A stretch of 64,000 bases of DNA from Bilabrum cf. latius (GCA_965178125.1 OZ237744.1:372001-436000); one strand, 5' to 3'; positions 13,901 to 24,884 are shown, numbered from the stretch's first letter. Notes: generated from the letters alone by a model not told the origin. A program made the numbers and translations.

Positions 13901-14825
13901 TGCTGCTTCCACTCAATCGGTTCGAGAGTTTCTTGAGCTCCGCACCAAGGCGCAGAATGCCCTTCACGAATAGCGTTACTGCAGCGCGAGGCCTCCTTTG
14001 ATGAGCAAGCAGGCCAGCTGCCAAACCTCCCCAGAGAACCAGGTCACCGAAGCACAGCCACGTGCTCGCTGCAGTCAGAGACACCGGTTGCAACCGCAGG
14101 AGGGCCAGCATGGCACAGGCCGCGCCTGCAGCGACGTGGACGAGGGACGGCAGCAGCGCCAAGCTGAGCAGGAGGATCGAGAAGGTTGCAACCGCGACGC
14201 CTCGCAGAAGCACCGTGTCGTCGACGGCGGCATACACGGCGGCGAATACCAGCCTCCAGTGGATCGTTTCCCTTTGCATGTGCAAAAGTCGAATGGTGGA
14301 CATGTCTCGGTTCAGTTCCCACGATGCTTTGAGCAGGGGCATCAAGCCGAGCGTGATCCACGCACCAATGGTAAATGTCACCAAGACCACGGAGAGGAAG
14401 GTGACCAGACCAGATGCGTTGCCAATCCAACGCTTAGCTTCAATTGCATCGTCAAGACTAGTCCACGGGGTCCCCGCAACGTAGTCTGCCGAAACGCGCT
14501 GGGAACGAACAAAACCTGCACGAACGATGGACAAAACCATCGAAACCGGTGGTCCGAACACCGCTTGCAGAACACCTCTGCTGCCGCCGCGCCCTAAGAG
14601 TGCATCGAATGTTTCTATCCATTCTTGCCTGATGCCCTCGTCAGCTGTCACATGGCCCTAGGCAACTTCTTTTTGCGCTGTGGCGTCGACTGCGTTCTCG
14701 CTCTAAAAGGTAACTGAGGCGTCTGCAGCTATGTCTGCGGTTTCAGTGCTCATAACCGGCTAACCGTACACCAGAAAAATCGAGCTTGTAGCTGCAGCGA
14801 TAAACACGAGCGATACAGCTGGCAT
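4959..14825 (-). CDS. Giant polytopic membrane protein with coiled coils and RGG tail, 3,288 aa
   Basis: A single intronless frame runs from ATG 14823-14825 to TGA 4959-4961. It has no TAA or TGA in 3,288 codons but many TAGs (for example 14658, 13212, 12375, 11622, 11115, 9135, 8772, 6543, 6312, 6279). The first ~20 residues are hydrophobic and signal-like (MPAVSLVFIAAATSSIFLVY); an alternative start is the ATG at 14751. Hydrophobic segments follow at about residues 137-165, 188-245, 253-275, 406-450, 684-705 and 746-803, suggesting eight or more membrane passes. Then come an acidic Ser-rich stretch (12190-11950), long helical/coiled-coil regions (notably 8723-8400, Glu/Lys/Ala-rich) and an Arg-Gly-Gly tail (5168-5044) ending in KKTKK. 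I recognise no family. It nearly fills the inverted-repeat segment, beginning about 300 bp from the right arm. A chain of exons cannot be excluded, but a continuous 9.9-kb frame is strong evidence that it is translated. Confidence 0.75.
5044..5168 (-). repeat. 21-bp tandem repeat encoding GRGRGGP (RGG box)
   Basis: About six copies of a 21-bp unit (cccgcgaccaggcccacctcg, with t/c variants) lie inside the 3' end of the giant minus-strand gene. They encode repeated Gly-Arg-Gly-Arg-Gly-Gly-Pro. RGG tracts commonly bind RNA or are arginine-methylated. Confidence 0.85.
13695..13738 (-). repeat. Hexanucleotide tract (cgttgg)n encoding (Asn-Ala)n
   Basis: A short simple-sequence run within the giant gene encodes alternating Asp/Asn-Ala, next to a Gly/Asp/Asn-rich linker. 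It looks like replication-slippage sequence. Confidence 0.8.
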
Positions 14826-15121
14826 ACCTCAAATCCACGAGCCAAGTATCTAGTCTATTATTCCGAATCAGCAGCAACAGCCGGTCTATTACACCAAATC
14901 TCTCTGTATCAGGTAGATTTCCTACTAAACACTGCTGAATTCAAGCTGCCTTTCAACCTTCAAGACAATAAATGGCCCTTTCTCCAGTCGTGCATGTGAA
15001 ATATGATATAATGCAGAAACGCACCCTACTATTGCAACATGGTTTGCCCGACTACAGCGACGGATTTTCAAGCCCCACGGCTTGCTAAAGGATATAGATA
15101 GGCAATGGGCCAAAGGCATGA
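14826..15121. other. Intergenic space between the giant gene and the right repeat arm
   Basis: No gene is seen. The minus-strand frame of the giant gene closes at 14829, so this ~300 bp should contain its promoter or leader. It is more AT-rich than the genes. No convincing motif is recognised. Confidence 0.5.
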
Positions 15122-15495
15122 GCGCGTGCATGCTCGCCTCTCTAAAGGATCGTGAGACGCAGAGACGGTCATGGAGGAGGAAATGGTGGGTCTCGACCGG
15201 GGACCCCGATGTGGGACAGGACCGCGCCTTGTGCCGGGCACACGCTCCGCACCTGTATGCTTTCTCCTTGTGAAGGCAACAGGCTGGGGGCCTGTGGGGG
15301 ACCACATTGATGGCGAAGAATGGGAACTCGGCGGCATAGGCTGAGAACGGGGGGCCTTTGGCCTGAAAGGGTCGGGGGTCTTGTAGTCCTTTGTTTTAGG
15401 GCTCCTCTGGATCTAGGTGATCACCCAAACCCCCTCGGGGGCGACGGTGCATCTGGGTGCTTACGGAATCTTTACCCAACAATGTATTTCTGTAT
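15122..15495 (-). repeat. Right arm of 374-bp inverted repeat
   Basis: This is the reverse complement of 2531-2904 with few mismatches; the outer end carries one extra gtatttct unit. Just outside it, at 15509-15523, lies a 15-bp palindrome (gggcaaa-c-tttgccc) that is absent from the left flank. Together with the left arm it bounds a 12,965-bp segment. Confidence 0.85.
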
Positions 15496-15606
15496 TTCTG
15501 TATTTGCCGGGCAAACTTTGCCCTACACAGAGGGTGTTCTTGACATGCTGTAAGTAAAACTCAACTTAATATCACTCATTGATCACTCATTGCACCGGCC
15601 CGCACG

Positions 15607-17638
15607 TTACCCGCAGCGCCGCTCCACGATTCCAGCGCCCTCCTCTTCGTACTCTTTCTGGCCGATCCACAGCTGCTGGAACGTGCCGAGAGAGCTGAGC
15701 ACGCTGCCGCCGATCCAAGGCGCAAACTATCTCTCCAATCGCGTCCCGAAGACCACGCGCGGCTTGTGGGACGAAGGGATCAGCCCGCTCAGCTCCGTCT
15801 GCAGTCTGTCCGCCACACCTGGAATGAGGCTACCTCCGCCGCACAGCAGAATGTTCCTGCACAGATCAGGCCGGATGTCCACGTCGACCATGCCGAGGGA
15901 AGTGTGCACCAATCGGTGCAGCGCGTGAGGCAGAGGGGACGTTGTTCCCTGCGAACCAGTCATGCTCGACACCTTGGCGAGTCGTGTTCTCACGGCGATT
16001 TCGTAGGCGTACCTCCCTCGCTTCCGACCAAGGCCTGCACCGGCACCGGCACCGGCGCCTGACTCTGACGCAGCGGGGTCTGAGGAGGACGATGCTGCGC
16101 TGCTCCCGCTGGCACCGCCGGCAGCCGACCCCGCCTTGCCCCCAACGCCGGCCCCGGGCAGCGTAGGCGGAGCAAGGGGCACGTCAGGCTCGATGCGTGC
16201 TGGCAGCGCGGCACCGATGGACGTGTCGAAGAGGATCTCGCCCAGCTCCAGCCTCTGCGTACCCATGCTTAGTATTCGCCCGTCCGGGAGGCAGTACTCC
16301 TCCTCCTCGTCCTCGTCCTCGTCATCGCTGTCCTCTTCTTCATCCTCGCTGTCTTCTTCCTCCTCTTCCTCGTCCTCGTCCTCGCCGCCGTCGCTGCTCT
16401 TGCTCTCCGAAGCACTTGCTCCGCTGCTCGCCTGCTCGCCGTCCATCGGCGCCTGCTCGCTCCCCGAAGCACCTGCATGCGCCTTTTTGGTCGCAAATTT
16501 CTGCCTCGGAACCGCGTATTTGGCCACGGTTGCAACTGATCTCACGATGTCCTCGCCCAGGGCAGTGCGCTCCACGGCGTGGTACGAGGGTCTTGTTCCC
16601 TGGAGCAGGGCGTGCAGGCCCGGGTTTGCTTCCTACAGGGCCTTGCCGCCCCCAGGGGTCCACGAGTGCACCCCGAAGTGGGCCTCCTTCATCACGTAAC
16701 CCGGAATCGAAACAGCTCCGGCCTGAGGGTCCATGCCGCGCGAGCGAGCCGCCGAGCACGCATACCTCGGTCGGAGTGGCACTTGTGTCTCTCTCTCTGC
16801 CATTCTGCACGCGTACTCAGCCAGGGCTCGCATGCCCAGCGGGGACTACTGCACGGGCCTGTTGAGCTGGTACCCCTCTGTCACGGGGCAGACGCGCACG
16901 TGAGCAGCGCCCATGTCGACCACAAGGGCGTTCGGCAAGCCAGCGCTCATGGCTGCGCATGCACTCTGCTTGGCGAGGAAGGCGGCAGGGCAGTTCAGGC
17001 CCTCGAAAAGCAGTTCTGCCATTTTCTCTCGCTGGGCGGCTGGGATGAGCGCGTGCTCAAGCAGCAGCAAGGGGTGGTCCGACGCACTTGCGCCCAGAGA
17101 GGCCAGCGAATGCTAAAGCAGGCATTCCATGGCTTCCCAGTCTAATACTGCGAGTGAAAAGGCCTTACATGTGGTCGCTGATGCCGAGTAAGATGCTTGC
17201 GTCGAGCAGTGCCGGATGCAATGCCCATTGCTACTTTGCGGCTCTCACCGTTTCCGTCCTCAAAGATATGAACCATGTCTTGATTCGGTCTATACTTCAT
17301 TGCTACATCACCTATGTATAATGGGCTATTATCGCCCGGGGTCTTGCTATAAAAGACCCCATTTCTAGCATCACTTTTGGTCGAAGGCGTCCCTGCCACC
17401 GCCGCTCCCACCGAGCCCTCCGACTCCGAAATAACCCGAGAGGCTGCCGTCTATATACAACAATCTGGCATATCCCTCCCAGCCCATCCTACCTTAGTGA
17501 CGGCGGATCCCGTATCAATCACGATTGCTCCAGTTTCATCTGCGAAAGGGATGAATAGCAACGATTCAGGAAGACGTACAGGAAAGTACGCCCATTTTGT
17601 GCCAAAATACAATTGTGTAACATACCACCGCAGTACAT
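15607..17638 (-). CDS. Actin-related protein, ARP4/ACTL6-like, with acidic insertion
   Basis: Three exons are proposed on the minus strand: 17638-17626, 17539-17249 and 17147-15607 (614 aa). Introns are gtatgt...cgcag (86 bp) and gtgaga...cgcag (101 bp), and both restore phase. The N-terminus becomes [13 protein letters not shown], as in ARP4 proteins. Actin-fold landmarks are [14 protein letters not shown] (phosphate loop 1), [14 protein letters not shown] (phosphate loop 2, atypical), [14 protein letters not shown] (adenosine site) and the C-terminal APWIGGSVL...[26 protein letters not shown] codons encode Gln, e.g. R-Q-FAPWIGG at 15727. The gene ends with TAA. A long Glu/Asp/Ser tract (about 16410-16290) plus Gly/Ala/Ser linkers enlarge it from ~430 to 614 residues. 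ARP4 is a nuclear subunit of INO80, SWR1, SWI/SNF and NuA4-type complexes. ARP4 is the best guess among ARPs. Confidence 0.85.
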
Positions 17639-17769
17639 GACGGGACAGGAGAGTCGTAGCTACGTTCAGGGCTAGTTGGGCCCGCATTCGATAAATCTGC
17701 ATTGTAATCTGCAGTCGAAAATGCACGGTTCTTTGTGGTCGCAACGGATTGGTCCATTCAGCGCTAAGA
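17639..17769. promoter_or_regulatory. 131-bp divergent intergenic region (ARP4-like / IQUB)
   Basis: The two start codons face away from each other with only 131 bp between them, so this stretch must hold both promoters. No TATA-like or other element could be assigned with confidence. Confidence 0.45.
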
Positions 17770-19434
17770 ATGGCGGCTTCTGATGCCGTTCCTCCTTCTC
17801 TTCCACATGGAACAGATCCAAAAGGAAGTTTTGTTGCTGATGGGCCCGCTGGTAGCGCATCAGAATCGATGTATGGGGATCCGTCGACCGCAGCGTCTGG
17901 CGCGGGGGCCTCATCATCAACTGCTTTGGAAGAAAATTCAAGATTAGCCGAGGCTTCCTCGCTTGCTGGCCTTGCTGGAAAGGGAACGATTCTGAGATTT
18001 ACCATTGAGCCTGACGGATTCATCGATCCAGTGGAGTTCCCCCTCGACTTGACTGTTCGGCGGCTTCGCGATGCCATTGCTGCAGACTTGAGCGGGCTCC
18101 CGCCAACCCACTTGGTCATCAGGTTCCGGGGAGTATTCGCACACCCTGATAAAACTCTAGCCGAGTGTGGGCTGCAGGCTGGCAGATCTGAGGAGGGTCA
18201 GATCATGATAGATTCCAACCAGCAGGGCGATGACTACTAGATGCCCGACATCCTCATCGTTGGCGTGCGGGACGACAAAACAGGAAGTTTGCAGCAAGAA
18301 TTTAGGGTCAAGATTGAAAGGGCAGAGGACAGCCGCAAGCCTTACGTGGGCGGCTTCCGTCACAAGAAAAGCGGAGCCGTCTTTCACCACGCCGCCAGCC
18401 AGACCCCGACGGACTCTGGAGCCGCAGCCGGCAAAGGCGAAGGATCGAAGAAGCCCTCGGTGGAAAAAGTATCCAGAGACACGCAGACGGTGCAGGTGCG
18501 CTCCTGCAGCATCCAGACGACGAGGGAGGCAGCCACGCAGATGGAGCGCAAGGACCTGCTCATCGACGACACGCGAGACAGGGTTGTCAAGCCGGGAAAA
18601 TATTTTTCCGCTGACGAGCTGGACGCCCTCAAGGGCGAGAAGGCTGTGCTGATCCAGAGGCACTGGCGGGGTAGCCTAGCGAGGGGCTACGCGCGGGGCC
18701 TCAGAGATGCTCGCTCCAAAGAGGCGTCCGATTTGGCAGCCGCGGAGCTCCGTGCCAGGGAGGAGGCCGCTCGACTGGAGGCGGAGCAGGCGGAGCGGCG
18801 GCTGCACCCGAAGAGCAAGAAGGATTTCGCGGTTTTGTTCGGAGAGATAGAGGCGTGGCGCGCCTCGGAAACGGCTCGCGTGCACGAGGAGATTGGCGAG
18901 GCCGAGGAGAAGCAGGAAGAAATCGCGCGTATCCTAGCCAAGGAAACTGCCATGCTGCAGACGGTCGACAGGTTAAAGACGCAGGCAGGGAAGGAAGGAA
19001 CCAAGACGAAGGTTCGCAAGCAGCTGGAAGCGATGGCTGCGCCCAAGAAATGGGAGCTCGGCGACGGCGAGGCTGCAGACGTGCACACCCCCTTCACCAC
19101 ACGAGCCAAGGAACTGCTGGATCTGTACAACGGCTTGGAATCGTGGGTGGGGCAGGACCCGCAGGCAAGGCTTGACGTGCTCATGCACACGAAGTGGACC
19201 GTGAAAGAGTTCGACTGCGGTCTGACGAGGGAGGTCGTGGAGCTGATTGACAGGGAAGCGGACCTGATCGGCCGCGGCAGGCCAACCAAGAGCCTCAAAT
19301 CCCTCCGGAAGCGCCTGCTGAATCTGTTTCTCCAGTTTGTCAAGACGCCAGAGTTCAACCCGGAGGCTGCTCGCTTCGTCAAGGTACCGCAGGACCTCGC
19401 GTCCAGGCCGCACGTAGCGCCGATAGTCGGTTGA
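17770..19434 (+). CDS. IQUB: IQ motif and ubiquitin-like domain protein (ciliary radial-spoke protein)
   Basis: One frame runs from ATG 17770 to TGA 19432-19434 (554 aa), reading the TAG at 18238 as Gln. Residues ~72-148 form a ubiquitin-like domain (GTILRFTIEPDG...LVIRFRGVF...GRSEEGQIMI). An IQ motif follows near residues 290-310 (VLIQRHWRGSLARGYARG), then an Ala/Glu/Arg coiled coil. The conserved IQUB C-terminal block is present, including FGEIEAWR, LAKETAMLQTVDRLKTQA, APKKWELGDGE, and FTTRAKELLDLYNGL. Animal IQUB is longer (~790 aa). IQUB is an axonemal protein linked to radial spoke 1, and IQ motifs bind calmodulin. The organism therefore probably has motile cilia. MCU starts only 40 bp downstream. 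Confidence 0.9.
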
Positions 19435-19474
19435 ATGTTGGTTTGGAGTTGCGCTCATTTCTGCCGTGCATTCT

Positions 19475-21114
19475 ATGCCTCGTGCTCACTTGTCGCTTCG
19501 TGCACTCCACCGATCGCCGATCCGCAGCCTGAGGGGCGGCGCCGCGCAACATTGGGAGGCGGAACCTAATCCATCCAGACCCGCACGGAAATCTATCGCA
19601 ACTGCACTCAGTAGGATCCCGGGAGAGAGCATCGTATCTTGGGCCATGAATGGATTGAGATAGCTCGTCGCGCCAAGAACTATTGGTTTACGCTAGGTAT
19701 TATGCGTGTCTAGGAGGATTGCGAGCGCCAGAATGGCAAGCACACATGCATACTTTCGCCCAAGCCCTGTTTAGGGTCACGTGTAGCTCGTTGTACCGCT
19801 TAAAGGTAACGATGTTGCATCATTTCCGCTCAAGCCGTGTAAGTTTGCCGGAGTAGCTGCAACGGACCAGGATGGACGCCTCAGAATCACCCCCGCCGCC
19901 TCCTTGGGGTAGCTTGCCTTCTCGCAGCATGCACGGCTGCTGAAATACAGGATATGTTGCAGAATGAGGAAGAAATAGATAGTGTAAGGTTGCTGGCCCT
20001 TGACAAAGTGAGTTCCATCGAGTCAGGTACCAGCGTAGCTGACCTGGCCCAGCACGGCTTCGTGGCCGAGGTCACCGGCAGCATAGCAGGGCAGGCGGGG
20101 ACACCCATGCATATACTTGTGGGACCCGAGCGGCTTGGATCCTCTGCTTGGACATCCAGAGACGTTGACGGGCTGTTGACGCTGCCAGAGGTGCTGCGGA
20201 AGGGCTCCTACGTCAGGTTGCGAAAGTCGCTCGCCGCGCGCACTGAGAGGCAGATCACGGTGGACGAGTACGTCGCGATGTGCGAGCGATAGGGAATTGA
20301 GCACGCGGAGGCGCTGCGATTGCTGCGAGACCTGCACAGGGCCGGCGTTGTTCTTCACTTCCGCCGGCACCACGACCAGATCGTGAGAAGCACCGTTTTC
20401 CTGCAGCCGGGCGAGGTGCTGGATGACGTCTTCGACACGCTGGGGTTCGAGGGACCCAGCCAGCGATTCGCGAGGGAGCGTCGCGCCGCGAAGGAAACCG
20501 AGCTGCGGAGGCTCGAGCAGATGCTCCGCGACAAGCAGGCTGCAAGGGAGCTCGTGGAATCCTCCGCAAAGTCGTGGGCGAGCGCCTCCACGACCGCTTC
20601 TTTCGTTGCCATGACCGCCGGTGTTGGATTTTACGCGTACTTGACGTTCGATTACCTGTCCTGGGACATCATGGAGCCCGTGACGTATTTCACCGGCGAG
20701 GCCGTGGTCTTGCTCGCCTACTTTTGGTGGCTTGCGACCAACACAGAGTTTGAGTACGAGGCCATGGAGAAAACGGTGTCGCGCTGGAGGAAGTCGCAGA
20801 TGTACAGCGGGCTAGCCACCGCCAAGCCGGAACTGCTCGCTGCTGAGGGGAACCCCGCCCAAGGTGGGGACGATCCGGAGTCGTTCGAGTCCGTCGTGGA
20901 CACCCTGCAGCAGCAGGTTGTCGCCGTCAAGGAGGAATTGGATATGCTGGATCGCACCAGGTTCGACCCCGCACTGGTGAGCTACTACGAGGCTTCTAAC
21001 CCCATGTCGCTGGAAGAGGTGGAGGCTGATCTCGCGCAGGGTCGCTCGGCAGCACCGAGGGGTGCCGGCACCACGCCCAGCGTAGAATCTCTTGAGGATG
21101 ATGCCAGAAGGTGA
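19475..21114 (+). CDS. MCU: Mitochondrial calcium uniporter pore subunit
   Basis: Exons are 19475-19838 and 19928-21114, joined across a gtaagt...cgcag intron of 89 bp (516 aa). The join gives FPLKPSCTAAEIQDMLQ, matching the family's 'FTLKP..' N-terminal domain. The first residues (MPRAHLSLRALHRSPIRSLR) form a basic mitochondrial targeting peptide. The selectivity-filter motif WDIMEPVTYF lies near residue 367, flanked by two membrane helices (FVAMTAGVGFYAYLTF and EAVVLLAYFWWLA), with coiled coils before and after. TAG codons in both exons (e.g. 19661, 20290) are read as Gln. MCU forms the ruthenium-red-sensitive Ca2+ channel of the inner mitochondrial membrane. The terminator is TGA. Confidence 0.93.
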
Positions 21115-21307
21115 TGACGTGACTTGGAATGGTGAAGGCACTTTGTACATGTCCTGCAATTATTCTCTGTTGCGTAGATTTTCGATTATCTACTAACGGA
21201 ACCTTGCCGAGGTTCCGTTCCCGGCGGTTCCGCCACGGCTCGGTTCGGCCACGCGGCGACCGCACAACATTTATCCTCCTCCTCCCGTGGAATCACACCT
21301 AGCAAGC

Positions 21308-22700
21308 ATGGCCGCCGTATCGGGAGCTCCAGCAGATTCTGCGGGTGTTACACTTCCCACCATTGCCGCCTCGGCAAGCAGCTCGGAGGGATCAGACAAG
21401 CGTGTTCCCGTGACGATCCTGACGGGCTTCCTTGGTGCTGGAAAGACTACGCTCCTCAACCACATTTTGGAGGGGACGCACGGGAAGAAGTTTGCTGTCA
21501 TTGAAAACGAGTACGGGTGAGCAGGGGAATTGGCCTGCTTGCGCACCCTTTGCCTTCGTGTGAGTGAGGGACGCCACATTGCACTTGCTCGCACAAATGC
21601 AACCAGTCCGTGTTCGCAGGGAGGTTGGAATAGACGATGCCCTGGTTCGCCAAAGATTTGACACAGAAGAAGAAATATTTGAGATGAACAATGGTTGCCT
21701 CTGCTGCACGGTGCGCGGAGATTTGATCCGGATTCTCCACCGCATCCTGAAGCGAGCCAAGAAGCTCGATGGGATCATCATTGAGACCACCGGGCTGGCA
21801 GATCCCGCTCCAGTGGTCCAGACGTTCTACATGGATGACACCGTGGCGAAGCGAGCTCGCCTCGACTGCATTCTGACCGTCGCCGACTGCAAGCACCTCG
21901 AGCTGCACCTCGACGAGAAGAAAGAGGGCGGGGCCGTCAACGAGGCAGCGCAGCAGGTCGCATTTGCGGACCGAATCCTCCTCAACAAGGTAGATTTGGT
22001 CACCAAGGAGGACCAGGCCCGCGTGACTGCCCGAATCAAGGCGATGAATTCGATGGCCCAGGTGATCCCCTGCACGAAGTGCGAGGTGGACCTCAGCCAC
22101 GTCCTGGGCCTGGATGCATTCAGCCTCCAGAGGATCCTCGAGAAGGACCCTTCTTTCTTGAGCGAGGGTGACGCAGAACCCCCTGCGAAGAAAGCCAAGG
22201 TGGAGGGTGCCGGAGACGACGGGCACAAGCACGAGGGCGAGGAGGCGGGAGGGCACGGCCATTCACACGGCCATTCCCATGGGGAGGCTGAGGGCCACTC
22301 ACACGGGGATGGGCATGGGCATTCACACGGGCATGGGCATTCACACGGACACGCGCACCACCATGACGACAAGGTGGGCAGCCTGGCCGTGGTCGTTCCC
22401 GGCAGCCTTGACGAGGGCAAGTTCAACGACTGGCTCGGAGTTCTCCTGAAAGAGAAGGGGGCCGACATCTACCGCTGCAAGGGGGTGCTCGCCATGGCCG
22501 ACAGGGAGGAAAAGATGGTGTGCCAGGGCGTGCACATGATCTTCCTCGTGGAGCCCTTGGGCCCCTGGGGGCCGGCCGAGAAGAGGCAGTCCAAGATGGT
22601 CTTCATCGGCAAGGAGCTGGACAAGGAGGAGCTCAGCAAGGGGCTGACGGCTTGCGCGGCCAAGGGGGGCGCTGCGGCCAAGGCTGGCAAGTCGTCGTGA
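21308..22700 (+). CDS. CobW/COG0523 GTPase, ZNG1-type zinc metallochaperone
   Basis: Exons are 21308-21516 and 21620-22700, joined over a gtgagc...cgcag intron of 103 bp (429 aa). The join restores [14 protein letters not shown], the family's conserved block. Also seen are the P-loop [13 protein letters not shown] (residues ~39-51), the metal-binding GCLCCT motif, LNKVDLV (the guanine-specificity NKxD motif) and ETTGLADP. A His-rich stretch near 22240-22360 (repeated GHSHG) is typical of metal delivery proteins. A CobW_C domain follows. No in-frame TAG was found in this gene. Eukaryotic relatives (CBWD/ZNG1) transfer zinc to methionine aminopeptidase. The stop is TGA. Confidence 0.9.
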
Positions 22701-23051
22701 TTGATGATGGAGCGCTCGTGGATATCTCACAGCACCGAGCCGCTGCAAGAATGAGAAACATCCGTGCCTGATACAGACTGGCAGTGGCGCTGCCCGACCT
22801 ACACCACAGAGGCATTTGGCGCCGCTGACTGCCACTGGAGTCCCTTCTATGCGCTTTGACTTCAGAGATAATGAGAGTGACTGATTGCAGAGTGCCGAGT
22901 TCGCCGCAAAGGCCACTGACTGGCCATCTGCCTGTCGTTGTTGCCCTGCTGTGTTCTTTGATGTTGCAATATAGGTATACGACATCTGTCGCATCTCACT
23001 TTCAATTCAAAGCCTCTCCCGCTTCCCACTGACACTCCCCGTACGATCAAA
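22701..23051. other. Convergent intergenic space (CobW / cyclin)
   Basis: These 351 bp lie between two converging stop codons and should hold both 3' UTRs. No gene or RNA is recognised. Confidence 0.5.
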
Positions 23052-24551
23052 TCAGTACGTGTTTCCCTTAAGGTGACCCGCGCAGCTCTGCGGGGGCTCC
23101 GCCTTGGCGGTTTTCTTGGCAGCCACCGGCCGCACGGCCTTGGAGACCCGGTTGTACGGGCTGTGGCTGTACTTTTCGTAGATGGCGCGCAGGGCGATGC
23201 CAGCTGCATCCCTGTGGCACTGCGCGATGTCTTCGGCGCATTCGCTGAGCTCCTACTCCGCGTATCCCGTGTAGTGCTGCAGGGTGGGGGTCCAGTCCGC
23301 CTCTCCGGCGGGGAAAATGTCGGGCTTGTTGTAGCGAGCCGTGCGCCTGGCGTTGAGGATGACAGCGGCGCACACCTCGGAAGGCCTGTACTTGAGGAAC
23401 CTGTACTCCTGCAGGCTCAGCTCGCACGTGTACTTGGTGAGGTTTGTCACCAGGTCGCCCCGCTTGGCGCCAGCGGCCCGCAGGTACCGCGCCATGAAGG
23501 TCTTGGGCGTGGCGCAGCGGAGCCTGTAACCCAGCTGCTCCGCAACGCGCCGTTCCATGGCGATGATTTCCTCCCTCGAGTAGGTATTGTTGGAAATGTA
23601 GCAGAACTCGTTCACGCTCGGCGCGTAGATCTCCTCGTATTTGGAGGCGAGCAGCATGGCGGCGCAACCGAGCAGCTGCAGCCTCGCCCTCGAGATGGGC
23701 ACGTGAGTCAAATACCTATCGACGTACTGGACCTGCGAGGCAAGAAAATAAGAAGGACAGAAAAGAAATACCGGAAGTAACGGGACGGCACAGGGCACGA
23801 GAGAGACACCGGCAGCGCTTGCACCAGTCAAGTGCGGTGCCCCAATCGAAGCAAATCGGCCCTCACAGCAATGTAGAGAGTCTCCGGCATGAGCCTGTAC
23901 TCCTCGATCACCTCCACCAGCCAGTCCACGAGGATGGCCCTCATGCCGGGGTCCACGTCCGACTGCACCGTCTGCATGTAGTTCGTCGAGATCCGGTGCT
24001 GGGTCTGCGAATCGATCTTTGAATGATGAGAGAAAGGTGCGTGATATGAGTCAGGAGGGCGGCAGCACGAAGGGGTTGGGGCGTGGTTTGAGGCGCGCGC
24101 GCATGGCCGGGCGATGGCCGTGCATGCCAAACCTCACGTCGATCGACTTGTAATTCTCGTAAATGTCCTGCGCGTACGCTGTCACGTGGGCCTCCTTGCC
24201 CTCCACCATCGCGTCAATGTCACGCACTCCTTCAGGAAGCTTCGGTTTCTGCGCTGCAGCTGGGTCCATGCTTCCCGCACCCGCACCAGAGGCGGCCGGC
24301 TTGCTTGTTCTAGACTTCTTTGCCGGCCGTTCGTCGGCAGTGTTCTGGGGCGCAACTGACAAACCAGGAGCAGATGACGAGCTAGAAGAGGTAGCTGCCG
24401 ATGATGAGGATGATGAGACCTACGACGCGGTTTTGGCCGCTTTGGCGGCTCTGCGGCGGCTGCGGGAGCTCCCATCCTCCGTGGATCGAAGCGGTCCGGA
24501 CGAAGCGTCTGCTTGTACAACCATCACCGCTTCGCGGGGCCTCTGCGGCAT
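23052..24551 (-). CDS. B-type mitotic cyclin
   Basis: Three exons on the minus strand, 24551-24138, 24016-23867 and 23732-23052, give 414 aa. Introns are gtgagg...caaag (121 bp) and gtgagg...cgcag (134 bp), both phase 0. The joins give [13 protein letters not shown] and [12 protein letters not shown], as expected for a cyclin box. The hallmark [12 protein letters not shown] is intact, followed by [19 protein letters not shown] and the C-terminal cyclin fold (LQHYTGYAE...). The TAG at 23253 (GYAE-Q-ELSECA) and another at 24420 read as Gln. The N-terminus is Ser/Ala/Lys-rich; no clear RxxL destruction box was picked out. The protein would activate a CDK for G2/M. The 5' end is shared with a divergent BTB gene. 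Confidence 0.9.
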
Positions 24552-24884
24552 AAGTTGAAATATAAGACAATGAAGTCTACGCTGGGAAGCTAAGCAGGAA
24601 GCTGTGGCGGGAGGACAGCAAGGCGAAGCCAACGAAATCTTGAATCGCGCCCTTTCGAAAAGCGCACCTTAGTTCCTGCTGTTGCAGCCTGCCTTGCCTC
24701 GTTCGCCTCAACCTATGACATTTCCTTCAATACTTTCCCATATTTTCCACGTTTACCTCCACCTCCTGGCATCGGAGAGCCTTTTTTAGACCTCAAATGC
24801 CTCGAGATCAACGGGCGCGACCAATTTAATGTAACGTGCACGTATCCCAGAGTGCCGTTGCTCCGCTTCCTCAGCTCTTCTGCT
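24552..24884. promoter_or_regulatory. 333-bp divergent intergenic region (cyclin / BTB protein)
   Basis: The two start codons diverge from here, so promoters and 5' UTRs for both genes should lie inside. It contains T-rich and C-rich stretches. No specific element could be assigned. Confidence 0.4.

Noticed and set aside
20005-20034. Second tiny intron (gtgagt...gtcag) in MCU
   Set aside because: It would be under 25 bp, far shorter than other introns, and the uninterrupted reading keeps the frame.
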